The notes: generated from the sequence alone by a model not told the origin. A DNA stretch of 64,000 nt from Sphaerisporangium rubeum (GCF_014207705.1 NZ_JACHIU010000001.1:5634501-5698500), one strand, 5' to 3'; positions 34,350-42,926 are shown, counted from the stretch's first letter. Translations and numbers: made by a program.

Positions 34350-34378
34350 CGTTTTCTCATCGGCGGTTTCTGCGTCAT
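34346..34378 (-). CDS. Ten-codon linker ORF between crtI and crtB
   Basis: The ORF encodes MTQKPPMRKR. Its ATG overlaps the crtI stop (ATGA) and its TGA overlaps the crtB GTG start (GTGA). A GGAGGG site at 34385-34390 is spaced 6 nt from this ATG, whereas crtB itself has only a weak site. It may serve as a relay that carries ribosomes from crtI to crtB by two successive termination-reinitiation events. The peptide is probably not functional. The arrangement is seen directly; the role is inferred. Confidence 0.45.
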   Translation of the reverse strand: MTQKPPMRKR

Positions 34379-35844
34379 CTGCGACCCTCCAGGACGCGTT
34401 CCGCGGCCAGCCGGCCGGAGATCAGGACCGGCGGCACCCCGACCCCCGGCGCCGTGTACATGCCGGCGAAGTGCAGGCCGGGGACGCGGCGGGCCCGGCC
34501 GGAGGGCCGCAGCCAGGCCGTCTGGGTGAAGCGGTGGTCGAGCGCGAACGGCGTGCCGGCGCTGTGGCCGCGCCGCAGCCAGTCCGGCGGCGCGATGGTG
34601 AGGCTCGGCGTGGTGGACAGGTCGCCGTACCCGAGGCGCGTGAGGCGGTCCAGCAGGCGGTCACGCAGGCGCGGGCCGAGGTCGTCCCAGTCGAGGCCGC
34701 CGCGCAGATTGGCGGTGGGTTCGAGGACGGTGAGAGTGGCGTGTCCGGCCGGCGCGGCGCCGGTGTCGGACGAGGGGTAGGTCACCAGCAGACTCGGGTC
34801 GGGCTGCGGCCGGCCCTCCTCCAGCGCGGCGAACGTCGAATCCCACTGCTCGCCGAGGTGCAGCGTGTGGTGGGCCTGGTCCGGCAGCCGCCGGTCCAGG
34901 CCGAAGTGCAGCACCAGGCAGGACGGCGAGTACGACGGCCGCCGCAGCCGCCAGTCCGCGGCGGCGTCCGGCAGCAGTCCTTGGTGCGCGGCCGGCAGGT
35001 CGCAGGCGACCACCGCGTGGCGCGCCTGGAGCCGTTCCCCGGTGTCGAGCCGCACGGCGGTCACGCCTGAGCCGTCCGCCTCGACCTTGGTGGCGCGCAC
35101 GCCGTACCTGATCACCGCGCCGGCCTTCTCCGCGACGGCGGCCATCGCGACGGGGATGGCGTGCATGCCGCCGTGCCGGGGGAAGAAGACGCCGCCGACG
35201 GTGTCCATGTGGGCCACCGAGGCGTACACGCCGAGGGCCTTGCGCGGCGAGAGGCCGAGGTAGAGGGCCTGGAAGGTGTGCGCTCTGATCAGACGCTCGT
35301 CGGTGAGGCACGACCGCACCAGCCGGTCCAGCCGGCGGAACCCCCCGGAGGCGGCGAGGCGGGCCAGCGCGTACGGCCGGACCATGGCGCGCAGCCTCGT
35401 CATGTCGTGGTCGATGAACAGGGGCCACTCGACGTCGAAGATCTGCTGCAGGCGGCGGCGGAACCGCAGGTAACGTGCCGCCTCGGCGGGGCCGCACAGC
35501 TCGCGCACCTGCTCGGCCATCGCCTCCTGTCCCCGCACCACGTCGAACACCGAGCCGTCGTGGTAGGCGAAGCGGTAGTACGGGTCGAGCCGCCGCAGCG
35601 GCAGCCAGTCGTCCAGTTCCTCCCCTGCGGCGCCGAACGTGTCCGCGAGCACGCTCGGCATGGTCAGCACCGAGGGGCCGGTGTCGAAGCGGTACGGGCC
35701 GAGCGTGGCGGTGCCGCAGCAGCCGCCTGGCACGTCGGAGGCCTCCACCACCGTGACGTCCCGGCCGGCGGCGGCGAGCCTGATCGCGGCGGCGAGCCCG
35801 CCGAGGCCCGCGCCGACCACCACCACCTGATCACGTGTGGCCAT
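34375..35844 (-). CDS. crtI: Phytoene desaturase
   Basis: 489 aa with ATG at 35844. N-terminal FAD-binding VVVGAGLGGLAAAIRLA, then VVEASDVPGG and RFDTGPSVLTMP, and the C-terminal CrtI signature GLHFAGMYTAPGVGVPPVLISG. It should desaturate phytoene stepwise to neurosporene or lycopene. It sits between crtE (TGATG, 1-bp overlap) and crtB in the classical crtE-I-B order, so it is the primary desaturase of the pathway. Confidence 0.95.
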   Translation of the reverse strand: MATRDQVVVVGAGLGGLAAAIRLAAAGRDVTVVEASDVPGGCCGTATLGPYRFDTGPSVLTMPSVLADTFGAAGEELDDWLPLRRLDPYYRFAYHDGSVFDVVRGQEAMAEQVRELCGPAEAARYLRFRRRLQQIFDVEWPLFIDHDMTRLRAMVRPYALARLAASGGFRRLDRLVRSCLTDERLIRAHTFQALYLGLSPRKALGVYASVAHMDTVGGVFFPRHGGMHAIPVAMAAVAEKAGAVIRYGVRATKVEADGSGVTAVRLDTGERLQARHAVVACDLPAAHQGLLPDAAADWRLRRPSYSPSCLVLHFGLDRRLPDQAHHTLHLGEQWDSTFAALEEGRPQPDPSLLVTYPSSDTGAAPAGHATLTVLEPTANLRGGLDWDDLGPRLRDRLLDRLTRLGYGDLSTTPSLTIAPPDWLRRGHSAGTPFALDHRFTQTAWLRPSGRARRVPGLHFAGMYTAPGVGVPPVLISGRLAAERVLEGRR

Positions 35845-36890
35845 CAGGACGTCCTGCTCGTCGCGATGGCCGCCAGGTCCACCAGGGCCTGCCTGGCGTC
35901 CTGCGGCACCCGGTCGTCGTCCAGCGCCTGGACGGCGTCCGCGACCAGCGCGGTGATGCGGCGCTCCACGGCGTCGAGCGCGCCGGTGGCGACGATCAGC
36001 TCGCGCGCGGCCGCGACGTCCGCCTCGTCGCGTACCTCGTCGAGCAGGGTGCCGCCTCCGGCGCGCTCGCGGGTCTCCGCGGTCAGGTACGTCCGTTTCC
36101 CCTGCCGCAGGTCGGTCCCCGCCGGTTTGCCGGTGTGGCCGGGGTCGCCGAAGACGCCGAGCACGTCGTCCCTCAATTGGAAGGCCTCGCCGAGCGGCAG
36201 CGCGTAGGCGCTCAGCACCTCCTTGATCGCGGGATCACCCGCCGCGATGGCGTGGCCGAGGTGCAGGGGCCGTTCGACGGTGTACTTGCCGGACTTGTAG
36301 ATCGACACGCGGGCCGCCGCCTCGACGCCGGCCACGCCGCGTGCCGCGTACGCCAGGTCGAGGTACTGGCCCGCGATGATCTCCACCCGGAGCTGCGTGA
36401 ACACCTGGAGCGCCTCCGCGGCGCCGTCACCGGACAGAAGGGCCGCGTCGGCCCAGGTGAACGCCAGCATGCCGAGCAGCGTCGCCACCGACTCGCCGTA
36501 CCGCGCCGGGTCACCCCACCAGCCGGACCTGCGGTGCCGCTCGGCGAGCGCGACGTGCGCCGTGGGGTGGCCGCGGCGGGTGGCGGACTCGTCCATCACA
36601 TCGTCGAGGATCAGCGCGCTGGCGTGCAGCAACTCGACGGCGCACCCGGCGGCGAGCACGGCGTCCTGGTCTGCCGGTGAACCCCCCGCGGCGCGGTGGC
36701 CCCAGTACACGAAGGCGGGCCGCAGGCGTTTGCCGCCGGTGCGCACGAACTCCACCAGGTGCCGGCGGAGCGTCTCGCGGTCCTCCTCGGCGAGGAAGGC
36801 CAGCCGGCCCATCTCGCTTTCGAGCAGTTCGTCCAGACGGCGGTCGACGAGGCCTCTCAGGTCGACCGCTTCCCGTGTCGCCATCACCAT
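35844..36890 (-). CDS. crtE: Geranylgeranyl diphosphate synthase (polyprenyl synthetase)
   Basis: 348 aa from ATG 36890, preceded by AAAGGAG with 8-nt spacing; a GTG at 36920 is less likely. It contains the first Asp-rich motif DDVMD (96-100) and the second DDVLGVFGD (241-249), with GGKRLRP near residue 52, the signature of trans-prenyl diphosphate synthases. Position at the head of the crtE-I-B-plsX operon indicates C20 GGPP for phytoene synthesis. An inverted repeat about 60 bp upstream may control it. Confidence 0.94.
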   Translation of the reverse strand: MVMATREAVDLRGLVDRRLDELLESEMGRLAFLAEEDRETLRRHLVEFVRTGGKRLRPAFVYWGHRAAGGSPADQDAVLAAGCAVELLHASALILDDVMDESATRRGHPTAHVALAERHRRSGWWGDPARYGESVATLLGMLAFTWADAALLSGDGAAEALQVFTQLRVEIIAGQYLDLAYAARGVAGVEAAARVSIYKSGKYTVERPLHLGHAIAAGDPAIKEVLSAYALPLGEAFQLRDDVLGVFGDPGHTGKPAGTDLRQGKRTYLTAETRERAGGGTLLDEVRDEADVAAARELIVATGALDAVERRITALVADAVQALDDDRVPQDARQALVDLAAIATSRTS

Positions 36891-36948
36891 CGGCGCAGCT
36901 CCTTTGATCGCTGTACACACCTTCGGGGCGACGACCGCCTCGGATGCA

Positions 36949-36967
36949 CCGATACGTCAGGTATCGG
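36949..36967. promoter_or_regulatory. Inverted repeat upstream of the crtE operon
   Basis: The 7-bp arms CCGATAC and GTATCGG flank a 5-nt spacer (GTCAG). An outer pair, GCACC at 36946 and GGTGC at 36973, extends the symmetry. It lies in the 245-bp divergent region between crtE and the BNR gene and resembles an operator. Carotenoid operons in actinomycetes are often controlled by MerR-type LitR/CarH regulators, but no such gene is in the window. I saw no clear -35/-10 pair for either direction. Confidence 0.5.
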
Positions 36968-37135
36968 AGTCCGGTGCGAGAGCCACGCGCGGATTGACGC
37001 AAACTTTGTGAGCCCCGTGCCGGGATTCCTCTTCCGGGACGCGCGGAACTGTCGGGGAGGTCTGCGATAGTGCCAGGAACCGAGACCTCACCGCCGCGAG
37101 AGTGAGGAAGTCTTCGCACGTCAGGAGGCAGTGAG

Positions 37136-38230
37136 ATGACGCGGAAAGTGCTGCTCGCCATCGGAACGCGCAAGGGGTTGTGGCTCGCGGTCCGTGACGG
37201 CGCCGACCAGGACGCCGGCTGGGAGCTGTCCGGCCCGTTCCACCACACCACCGACGTCCACGTCGTCGCGATCGACACGCGGCGCGGCCGTCCCCGGCTG
37301 CTGGCCGCCGTGCACAGCGAGCACTTCGGCCCGAGCGTGGTCACCAGCGACGACCTCGGCGCCACGTGGCAGGAGCCCGAGCGGCCCCCCGTCGCCTTTC
37401 CCGAGGACACCGGCACCGCGCTCACCCGCGTCTGGCAGCTCGCCCCCGGCCCCGGGCCCGACGTCGTCTACGCCGGCGCCGAGCCGTCGGCCCTGTTCCG
37501 CTCCACCGACGGCGGCTCGACGTACGAGCTGGTCCGGGGGCTGTGGGACCACCCGCACCGTGAGCACTGGACCCCTGGCGGCGGCGGCATGGCCATCCAC
37601 TCGATCCTCCCCCACCCCGAGGACGACAAGCATGTGACGGTCGCCATGTCCACCGGCGGCGTCTACCGCACCACCGACGGCGGCGCCACCTGGGAGGCCG
37701 CCAACACCGGGGTCGGCGCCTACTTCCTTCCCGATCCCCAGCCGGAGTTCGGCCAGTGCGTCCACAAGATCGCGGCGCACCCGGCGCGGCCCGGCCAGAT
37801 GTTCCTGCAGAACCACCACGGCGTGTACCGCACCGACGACCTCGGCGGAAGCTGGCGTTCCATCGCCGACGGCCTGCCGAGCGACTTCGGCTTCCCCATC
37901 CTGGTCCACCCCACCCGGCCCGGCGTCGTCTACACCTTCCCCCTGACCGCCGACCACACCCGCTTCCCCCCGGACGGCCACTGCCGCGTCTACCGCAGCG
38001 AGGACGCCGGCGAGACCTGGACGGGCCTGTCGGAGGGCCTGCCGCAGAACGGCTTCTGGTCGGCCGTCCTGCGCGACGCCATGTGCGCCGACGACGCCAC
38101 CCCCACCGGTCTCTACTTCGGCTCACGCTCCGGCACGGTCTACACCTCGGCCGACGACGGCGACACCTGGCGCCAGGTGGTCACCCACCTCCCCGACGTC
38201 CTGTGCGTCCGCGCCGCCGCGATCTCCTGA
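37136..38230 (+). CDS. BNR/Asp-box repeat beta-propeller protein
   Basis: 364 aa, ATG preceded by AGGAGG at 37122. No signal peptide is evident, so it is probably cytoplasmic. Six Asp-box motifs (SxDxGxTW) occur at about residues 70-78, 122-130, 179-186, 232-240, 287-295 and 337-345, predicting a six- or seven-bladed beta-propeller like sialidases or sortilin-type domains. The catalytic Arg triad and Tyr of sialidases cannot be identified, so an enzymatic role is doubtful. The start gene of a two-gene unit with a MoaD/ThiS-like protein 17 bp downstream. Confidence 0.88.
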   Translation: MTRKVLLAIGTRKGLWLAVRDGADQDAGWELSGPFHHTTDVHVVAIDTRRGRPRLLAAVHSEHFGPSVVTSDDLGATWQEPERPPVAFPEDTGTALTRVWQLAPGPGPDVVYAGAEPSALFRSTDGGSTYELVRGLWDHPHREHWTPGGGGMAIHSILPHPEDDKHVTVAMSTGGVYRTTDGGATWEAANTGVGAYFLPDPQPEFGQCVHKIAAHPARPGQMFLQNHHGVYRTDDLGGSWRSIADGLPSDFGFPILVHPTRPGVVYTFPLTADHTRFPPDGHCRVYRSEDAGETWTGLSEGLPQNGFWSAVLRDAMCADDATPTGLYFGSRSGTVYTSADDGDTWRQVVTHLPDVLCVRAAAIS

Positions 38231-38247
38231 CGGCCGTGGGAGACGCG

Positions 38248-38532
38248 ATGACGGTGACGGTGCTGCTTCCGGGGGTGCTGCGCGAGAACGCCGGCGGGTC
38301 CGCGCGGCTCGACGTCGAGGTCGGCGAGGAGGCGACACTCGGCGCGGTGCTCGACGTGCTGGAGCAGCGGTATCCGCTGCTGGACCGGCGGCTCCGCGAC
38401 GAGCGGCGGCGGCTGCGGCGCCACGTCAACTTCTTCGTCGCCGGCGAGGAGTGCCGCCGCCTGGACGGCCCGGCCACCCGCGTCACCTCCGGCACCGAGA
38501 TCCATATCATCCCCTCGGTGGCCGGCGGCTGA
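38248..38532 (+). CDS. MoaD/ThiS-like ubiquitin-fold protein
   Basis: 94 aa from ATG 38248, with GGGAG 5 nt upstream. It has the beta-grasp pattern of sulfur carrier proteins (VTVLLPGVLRENAG, VGEEATLGAVLDVLEQRYP, VNFFVAGEECRR) and ends in a free Gly-Gly, the site adenylated and thiocarboxylated in MoaD and ThiS. The GTEIHIIPSVAGG tail is typical of MoaD. No moaE, thiazole or molybdopterin gene is nearby; its only close neighbour is the BNR protein. It could supply sulfur to an unknown pathway or be conjugated to a target. Confidence 0.9.
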   Translation: MTVTVLLPGVLRENAGGSARLDVEVGEEATLGAVLDVLEQRYPLLDRRLRDERRRLRRHVNFFVAGEECRRLDGPATRVTSGTEIHIIPSVAGG

Positions 38533-38613
38533 CCGGCCGTCGGGCCGGGGACGGCAGGTCTCGATCGGCAGGTCTCGGACGACGGTCAGGGAAGCCAGGT
38601 CCGGCACGCCGGG

Positions 38614-39662
38614 TCAGGGACGGCGGCCGATGCCGGTGGTGAGTTCGTGCAGGCGTGAGCGCAGGCCGGTGTCCGGTTGGAGCGGCGGGCTGTCCAGGCC
38701 GGTGCCTTCGCGCAGGCCGGTGACGAGTTCGCTGAGCGCGTCGAGTGAGGTGTGGCGAGGAGTCCAGCCGAGTTCGGTGCGCGCTCGGGTGGTGTCCATG
38801 ACCGGGATCATGAGGGCCATCTCCACCAGGCCGGGGGACGCCGGGACGAGGTGCAGGTGCCAGGCCAGTGCGGCGGCCTCGCGTGCGGCCCAGCGGGGCA
38901 CCGGCACCAGGCGGGCCTTCCACAGGTCCGCCAGCACGGCCGGGGTGATCACCGGGTCGGCGGCGAGGTTGACCGGCCCCGCGATGTCCCCGGTCACGGC
39001 CAGCCGGTACGCCTCGGCGACGTCCTCGGTGTGCAGGGCCTGCAGGCGCAGGCCGGGGATGTCGGGGACGACCGGCAGCGCGCCGGGCCGCACGAGGCGG
39101 CGCGGCAGGAAGGGCCCGGCGAACAGCCGCCGCTGACCGGTGGCCGACTCACGTTTGAAGATGAACCCGGGCCGCATCCGCACGACCCGCAGGCCGGGGT
39201 GGTCACGCTCGAAGATGTCGAGCAACCGCTCGACGTACGCCTTCTCCCGTCCGTACGCGGCCCCCGGCCAGCCGTGGGTCGGCCAGCTCTCGTCCACGGG
39301 GTGGTCCTTCGGGCCGGGTGAGTAGGCGCCCACCGACGACGCGTAGACCAGTGCGGGGACCTTGGCCTCGGCGACGGCGCGGAACACCCGGGACGCGCCG
39401 AGCACGTTGGCCCGCCACGTGACCGAAGGGGTGCGGGTCGGCTGGAAGAGCCACGCGAGGTGGACCACGGCGTCCGCGCCGCGGAACACCTCGGTGAGGT
39501 CGTCCGCCGCGATGTCGGCCGTGTGCCACTCGGTCTTGGCGGCCGTCCACCCGGCCGGCCGCCGGGCCACGCCGACGATCGACTCGACCCCGGGTCGCCG
39601 GCCAGGGCCGACACCACGCTCGTACCGACGTTCCCTGTCGCTCCCACCACGATGACGCGCAT
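38614..39662 (-). pseudogene. NAD-dependent epimerase/dehydratase, frameshifted
   Basis: The ATG at 39662 starts MRVIVVGATGNVGTSVV, a Rossmann GxxGxxG motif. Near 39588-39594 (CCCCGGG on the plus strand) the frame is lost; the remainder (VESIVGVARRPAGW onwards, with VYASSVGAYSPG, YGREKAYVE and a long C-terminal part) continues in a different frame to the stop at 38614. Adding one G in the G-run restores a normal extended-SDR protein of about 350 aa with the catalytic YxxxK motif. This is either a recent single-base deletion or a sequencing error. The substrate is unknown. Confidence 0.8.
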
Positions 39663-39712
39663 ACCTGTCCGCTCCCCGGACCGCCTCGCGGCAAACACCG
39701 GGGCCGGTGCCG

Positions 39713-40051
39713 TCACCCGGCGTGGCGGTGCTCGCGGCCCGCCGGCACGGGGAACGACGCGGCGGGCCTGGCGCCGCCGCGCGCCGGTCGCCTGCCGACG
39801 GCGACGCGCCGCTCGTCGGGGTCGGTGCCTCCCCAGATGCCGTGTTCCTGATGGGTGCGCAGCGCGTAGTCCAGGCAGGCGGCACGCACGGGACACCGGC
39901 CGCACACGGCTTTGGCCTGGTCGTGCTGGCGCTGTCCAGGACCGGTGGCGGATATGGGGAAGAACAGCTCCGGGTCCTCCGAGCGGCACGCGGCGCGGCG
40001 CAGCCAGGAGACCGCCGGAAGGACAACAGAGGTCTGGAAGGCCATGATCAT
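39713..40051 (-). CDS. WhiB-family iron-sulfur transcription regulator
   Basis: 112 aa from ATG 40051; ATG 40045 and GTG 40114 are alternatives and no start has a strong ribosome site. Four Cys (C22, C50, C53, C59; CxxC then x5 then C) bind a [4Fe-4S] cluster, and GIWGG (71-75) followed by an Arg-rich tail is the Wbl turn and DNA-contact region. The DPELFFP segment matches WblE/WhiB1-like members. Wbl proteins act with the principal sigma factor in actinobacterial development, redox and drug responses. An AT-rich segment (40115-40160) upstream probably holds its promoter. Confidence 0.9.
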   Translation of the reverse strand: MIMAFQTSVVLPAVSWLRRAACRSEDPELFFPISATGPGQRQHDQAKAVCGRCPVRAACLDYALRTHQEHGIWGGTDPDERRVAVGRRPARGGARPAASFPVPAGREHRHAG

Positions 40052-40171
40052 CCCATGAATGTCGGATACCGGTTGGTAGAGTCGCGTGCCCTCTGCCGCA
40101 GGTTTAAACACCACATTTGGTGAACGATGGCGGCGATTTACCGATTATCTGACTTTTGACCGACAGATCAG

Positions 40172-40897
40172 TCAATCCCCTGACCTGCCGCCTCCCTCCG
40201 CGAGAACCGCGCACAGGGCCGGCACGGCCTCCCCGATAGGCGTCCGGATCACCTCGTCGGCCAGGTGGTCGTACGGCGTCGGATCGGCGTTCACGATGAT
40301 CAGCCGAGCGCCGCTCCGCTCCGCGACGTGCGCCAGTGACGCCGCCGGCTGCACCTGCAGGGACGTGCCGATCGCCACGAAGACGTCGCACTGCTCGGCC
40401 ACCGCGATGGCCCGCCGCAGCACCCCGGAGTCGAGCGGCTGGCCGAACATCACGGTCGTGGTCTTCAGCACATCGCCGCAGGCCCGGCAGCGGGGATCGT
40501 CCTCCCCCGCCTCGACCCGCTCGATCGCCTCACGGGTGGTGGACCGCGCGTCGCAGCCGGTGCACACCACCCCGAACATGTTGCCGTGCAGCTCCACGAC
40601 CCGCTCGGCGGGTGACCCGGCCCGCTGGTGCAGCCCGTCGATGTTCTGCGTGACGACCCAGGTGTCCGGCAGCGCGGCCAGCGCACGGTGCGCGACGTTG
40701 GGCTCGGCGCGCCACGCCGGGTTGTCCCTGCGGTGCAGCCACGACCGTCGCCGGATGGCCGGATCGGACATGTAGCAGTCGTACGTGACGAGCTTCTCGT
40801 GCTCGGGATTCCTGCGCCACAGCCCGTTCGGCCCGCGATAGTCAGGAATACCCGAGTCGGTGGAGATGCCCGCCCCGGTGAGCACCGTCACGTTCAC
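40172..40897 (-). CDS. Sir2-family NAD-dependent protein deacetylase
   Basis: 241 aa from GTG 40897 (GTG 40891 is also possible). Motifs are GAGISTDSGIPDYRG, TQNIDGLH, the catalytic His in ELHGNMF, a zinc ribbon CTGCDA...CRACG, and GTSLQVQPAA. It removes acyl groups from lysines using NAD. It is transcribed in the same direction as the WhiB gene but starts upstream of it, with about 120 bp between them, so a shared transcript is possible but unproven. Confidence 0.93.
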   Translation of the reverse strand: MNVTVLTGAGISTDSGIPDYRGPNGLWRRNPEHEKLVTYDCYMSDPAIRRRSWLHRRDNPAWRAEPNVAHRALAALPDTWVVTQNIDGLHQRAGSPAERVVELHGNMFGVVCTGCDARSTTREAIERVEAGEDDPRCRACGDVLKTTTVMFGQPLDSGVLRRAIAVAEQCDVFVAIGTSLQVQPAASLAHVAERSGARLIIVNADPTPYDHLADEVIRTPIGEAVPALCAVLAEGGGRSGD

Positions 40898-41112
40898 CCT
40901 GCCGACTTTATGCCGCCTCGTCCCCGGCCGGCCGCTCGGGACCACGAGCCTCCGCAGCCGAGATACTGGCGGATGGAGACGCCGGCCCGGCGTGACCGGC
41001 CGACGGGGACGGTGGACCCCGCGGCCGGCGTGTGGCCGCTCGGCCGCGAAGGCACCGGTACTGGTCGTGCGGTAGCGTCGTCGGCGACGGCGACCTGATC
41101 GGGGGTCACGAC

Positions 41113-41997
41113 GTGGCCGACGTCATCACCGGCCCGCCGGTTCCGCTGGTGGAGCTGCGCGATGAGCGGCTGACCCGCCGGGGGCTCACGCTCTGGCTGA
41201 TGCGCGACGACCTGGCCGACCCGGAGATCCCCGGAAACAAGTGGCGCAAGCTGAAGCACAACCTCACGGCGGCGGCCGGTCTCGGTCACCGGACCCTGCT
41301 CACGTTCGGCGGCGCGTACTCGGGTCACATCCGCGCCACCGCCGCGGCGGGTCACCGGTTCGGCTTCGCCACAGTCGGGGTGATCCGCGGCGAGGAGCAT
41401 CTGCCGCTGAACCCGGTGCTGGAGTTCGCGACGGCCCGCGGCATGCGGCTGACCTATCTGGACCGGAGCACCTACCGGCACAAGACCGATCCGGAGGTCG
41501 TGGCACGCCTTCGCCGCGAGTGGGGTGACTTCTACCTGATCCCCGAAGGCGGCAGCAACGATCTCGCCGTACGCGGCTGCGCGGAACTGCCGCGCGAGAT
41601 CGGCGCCGCCTTCGACGTGATCTGCTGTCCCTGCGGCACCGGCGGCACCCTGGCCGGCATCGCGGCGGGCCTGCGTCCGGGCCAGCGGGCCGTGGGGTTC
41701 TCGGTGCTGAGAGGCGGCGGGTTCCTCGACGCCGCCGTGCGCGACCTCCAGGAGCGGACCTTCGGCCACGCCTTCGCCAACTGGCACATCGAGCACGGCT
41801 TCCACTTCGGCGGCTACGCCAGAAGGCCGCCGGAGCTGGACGCGTTCGTCGCCGGCTTCGAGCGGCGCCACGGCGTGGCACTCGACTGGGTCTACGTCGC
41901 CAAGATGATGTACGGCGTCCTCGCTCTGGCGGAGCAGGGGGCCTTCGCGCGCGACACCCGCGTCGTGGCCGTGGTCACCGGCCCGGCGGCGTTCTAG
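41113..41997 (+). CDS. PLP-dependent D-cysteine desulfhydrase/ACC deaminase-family protein
   Basis: 294 aa from GTG 41113 with a G-rich site upstream. A fold-type II PLP enzyme: PLP lysine K43 within GNKWRKL, the AYSGHIRATAAA loop and the CGTGGTLAG phosphate-binding segment. Members cleave D-cysteine or 1-aminocyclopropane-1-carboxylate, or remain uncharacterised. Specificity residues cannot be assigned by eye. Monocistronic; the next gene is convergent after 221 bp. Confidence 0.88.
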   Translation: MADVITGPPVPLVELRDERLTRRGLTLWLMRDDLADPEIPGNKWRKLKHNLTAAAGLGHRTLLTFGGAYSGHIRATAAAGHRFGFATVGVIRGEEHLPLNPVLEFATARGMRLTYLDRSTYRHKTDPEVVARLRREWGDFYLIPEGGSNDLAVRGCAELPREIGAAFDVICCPCGTGGTLAGIAAGLRPGQRAVGFSVLRGGGFLDAAVRDLQERTFGHAFANWHIEHGFHFGGYARRPPELDAFVAGFERRHGVALDWVYVAKMMYGVLALAEQGAFARDTRVVAVVTGPAAF

Positions 41998-42026
41998 CGC
42001 TCCGGCCGACGCGATGGCTTTTAATG

Positions 42027-42046
42027 TATATCAGGTAGCTAATATG
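42027..42046. promoter_or_regulatory. AT-rich imperfect palindrome, possible orphan operator
   Basis: TATATCAGGTAGCTAATATG is an island of A+T in a very GC-rich region and has the look of a MarR/HxlR/PadR-type operator with partial dyad symmetry. No regulator gene adjoins it; the 221 bp around it (41998-42218) contain no convincing ORF. It may be the remnant of a lost regulator-promoter unit. Confidence 0.3.
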
Positions 42047-42218
42047 ACTTTGCTGCCCCCCGAGCCCTGACCACCTCCCACATGGAGAGATCCACCACGG
42101 CGCCGCACAGGTGGCCGGCACGGCACCGAAGGATCTGTGAGTCTTTCGATGGCGCCTTCACTAGAAGGGCTGTCACGCTGAGCTCCTTACGGCATATCGG
42201 CATGAGCCGCGTGCTCCG

Positions 42219-42779
42219 CTAAAGGTGTTCGTATCTCATGATCACGACCTGCGAGTCACAGGTGCGTGACGCGGTCAGGCGCAGTCCCAGCCGTTCGTCA
42301 CGCGGGACGAACAGGGGTCGGCCGCCGCCGAGGACGACCGGGTGGACGGCGATGTGGTACTCGTCGATCAGGCCGTGTTCGGTGAGTGACGCGGCGAGGC
42401 TGGAGCCGCCGGTGAGGAGCAGGTCCTTGCCGTGCCGGCGTTTGAGGTCGGTGACCTGGCCGGCGAGGTCGTCGGTGATGACGCGGGTGGCCCAGGCGGT
42501 CTCCTTCAGCGTCCTGGAGAAGACGATCTTCGGGGTGCGGCGCCAGCGGGGGGCGAACTTCAGGACGTGCGGGTGTTCCGACATGGACTCGGCGTCCGGC
42601 CAGAAGGCCGCCATGCCTTCCCAGACACCTCGGCCGTAGAGGAAAGTGTCACAACGGTCGGCCAGCGCCTCGGAGTACGCCGACAACTCCTCACCCATGA
42701 CGGGCCAGTCGAATTCGCCTTTCGGGCCGTCGATGTGGCCGTCGATCGACGTGTGCACCCAGAAAATGATCTTGCGCAT
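42219..42779 (-). CDS. Dihydrofolate reductase-family (RibD C-terminal domain) protein
   Basis: 186 aa from ATG 42779 with AGGAG 6 nt upstream. Opening MRKIIFWVHTSIDGH, then TFLYGRGVWEGM, KIVFSRTL, GKDLLLTGGSSLAASL and VHPVVLGGGRPLF are typical of the YwjB/RibD-C single-domain family. These proteins bind NADPH; most have unknown substrates and do not act as folate enzymes. Single gene; downstream (41998-42218) shows no gene. Confidence 0.9.
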   Translation of the reverse strand: MRKIIFWVHTSIDGHIDGPKGEFDWPVMGEELSAYSEALADRCDTFLYGRGVWEGMAAFWPDAESMSEHPHVLKFAPRWRRTPKIVFSRTLKETAWATRVITDDLAGQVTDLKRRHGKDLLLTGGSSLAASLTEHGLIDEYHIAVHPVVLGGGRPLFVPRDERLGLRLTASRTCDSQVVIMRYEHL

Positions 42780-42926
42780 GTTCGGCTCCTGTGTGTGCTG
42801 TCCCAGTTCCGGTGCCTGCGTCCGGCTCCTGCCGTCGCATGTCCGGTGCCTGGGTCTTCTCGGCTTCCGCATGTCGGTCGGAGTCGTGGTGACGTTCTCT
42901 ACATCCGGCGGCGGACTTTTTCCGAC

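Noticed and set aside
37756-38532. A 258-codon plus-strand frame covering the BNR 3' part and the MoaD-like gene
   Set aside because: Its first half is an Arg/Pro-rich shadow of the BNR gene in another frame. The true MoaD-like start at 38248 has a ribosome site.
38614-40026. Single intact 470-codon epimerase gene
   Set aside because: The N-terminal 120 codons in that frame are non-coding in character and lie across the WhiB gene; the real N-terminus is in another frame, so a frameshift is the better explanation.
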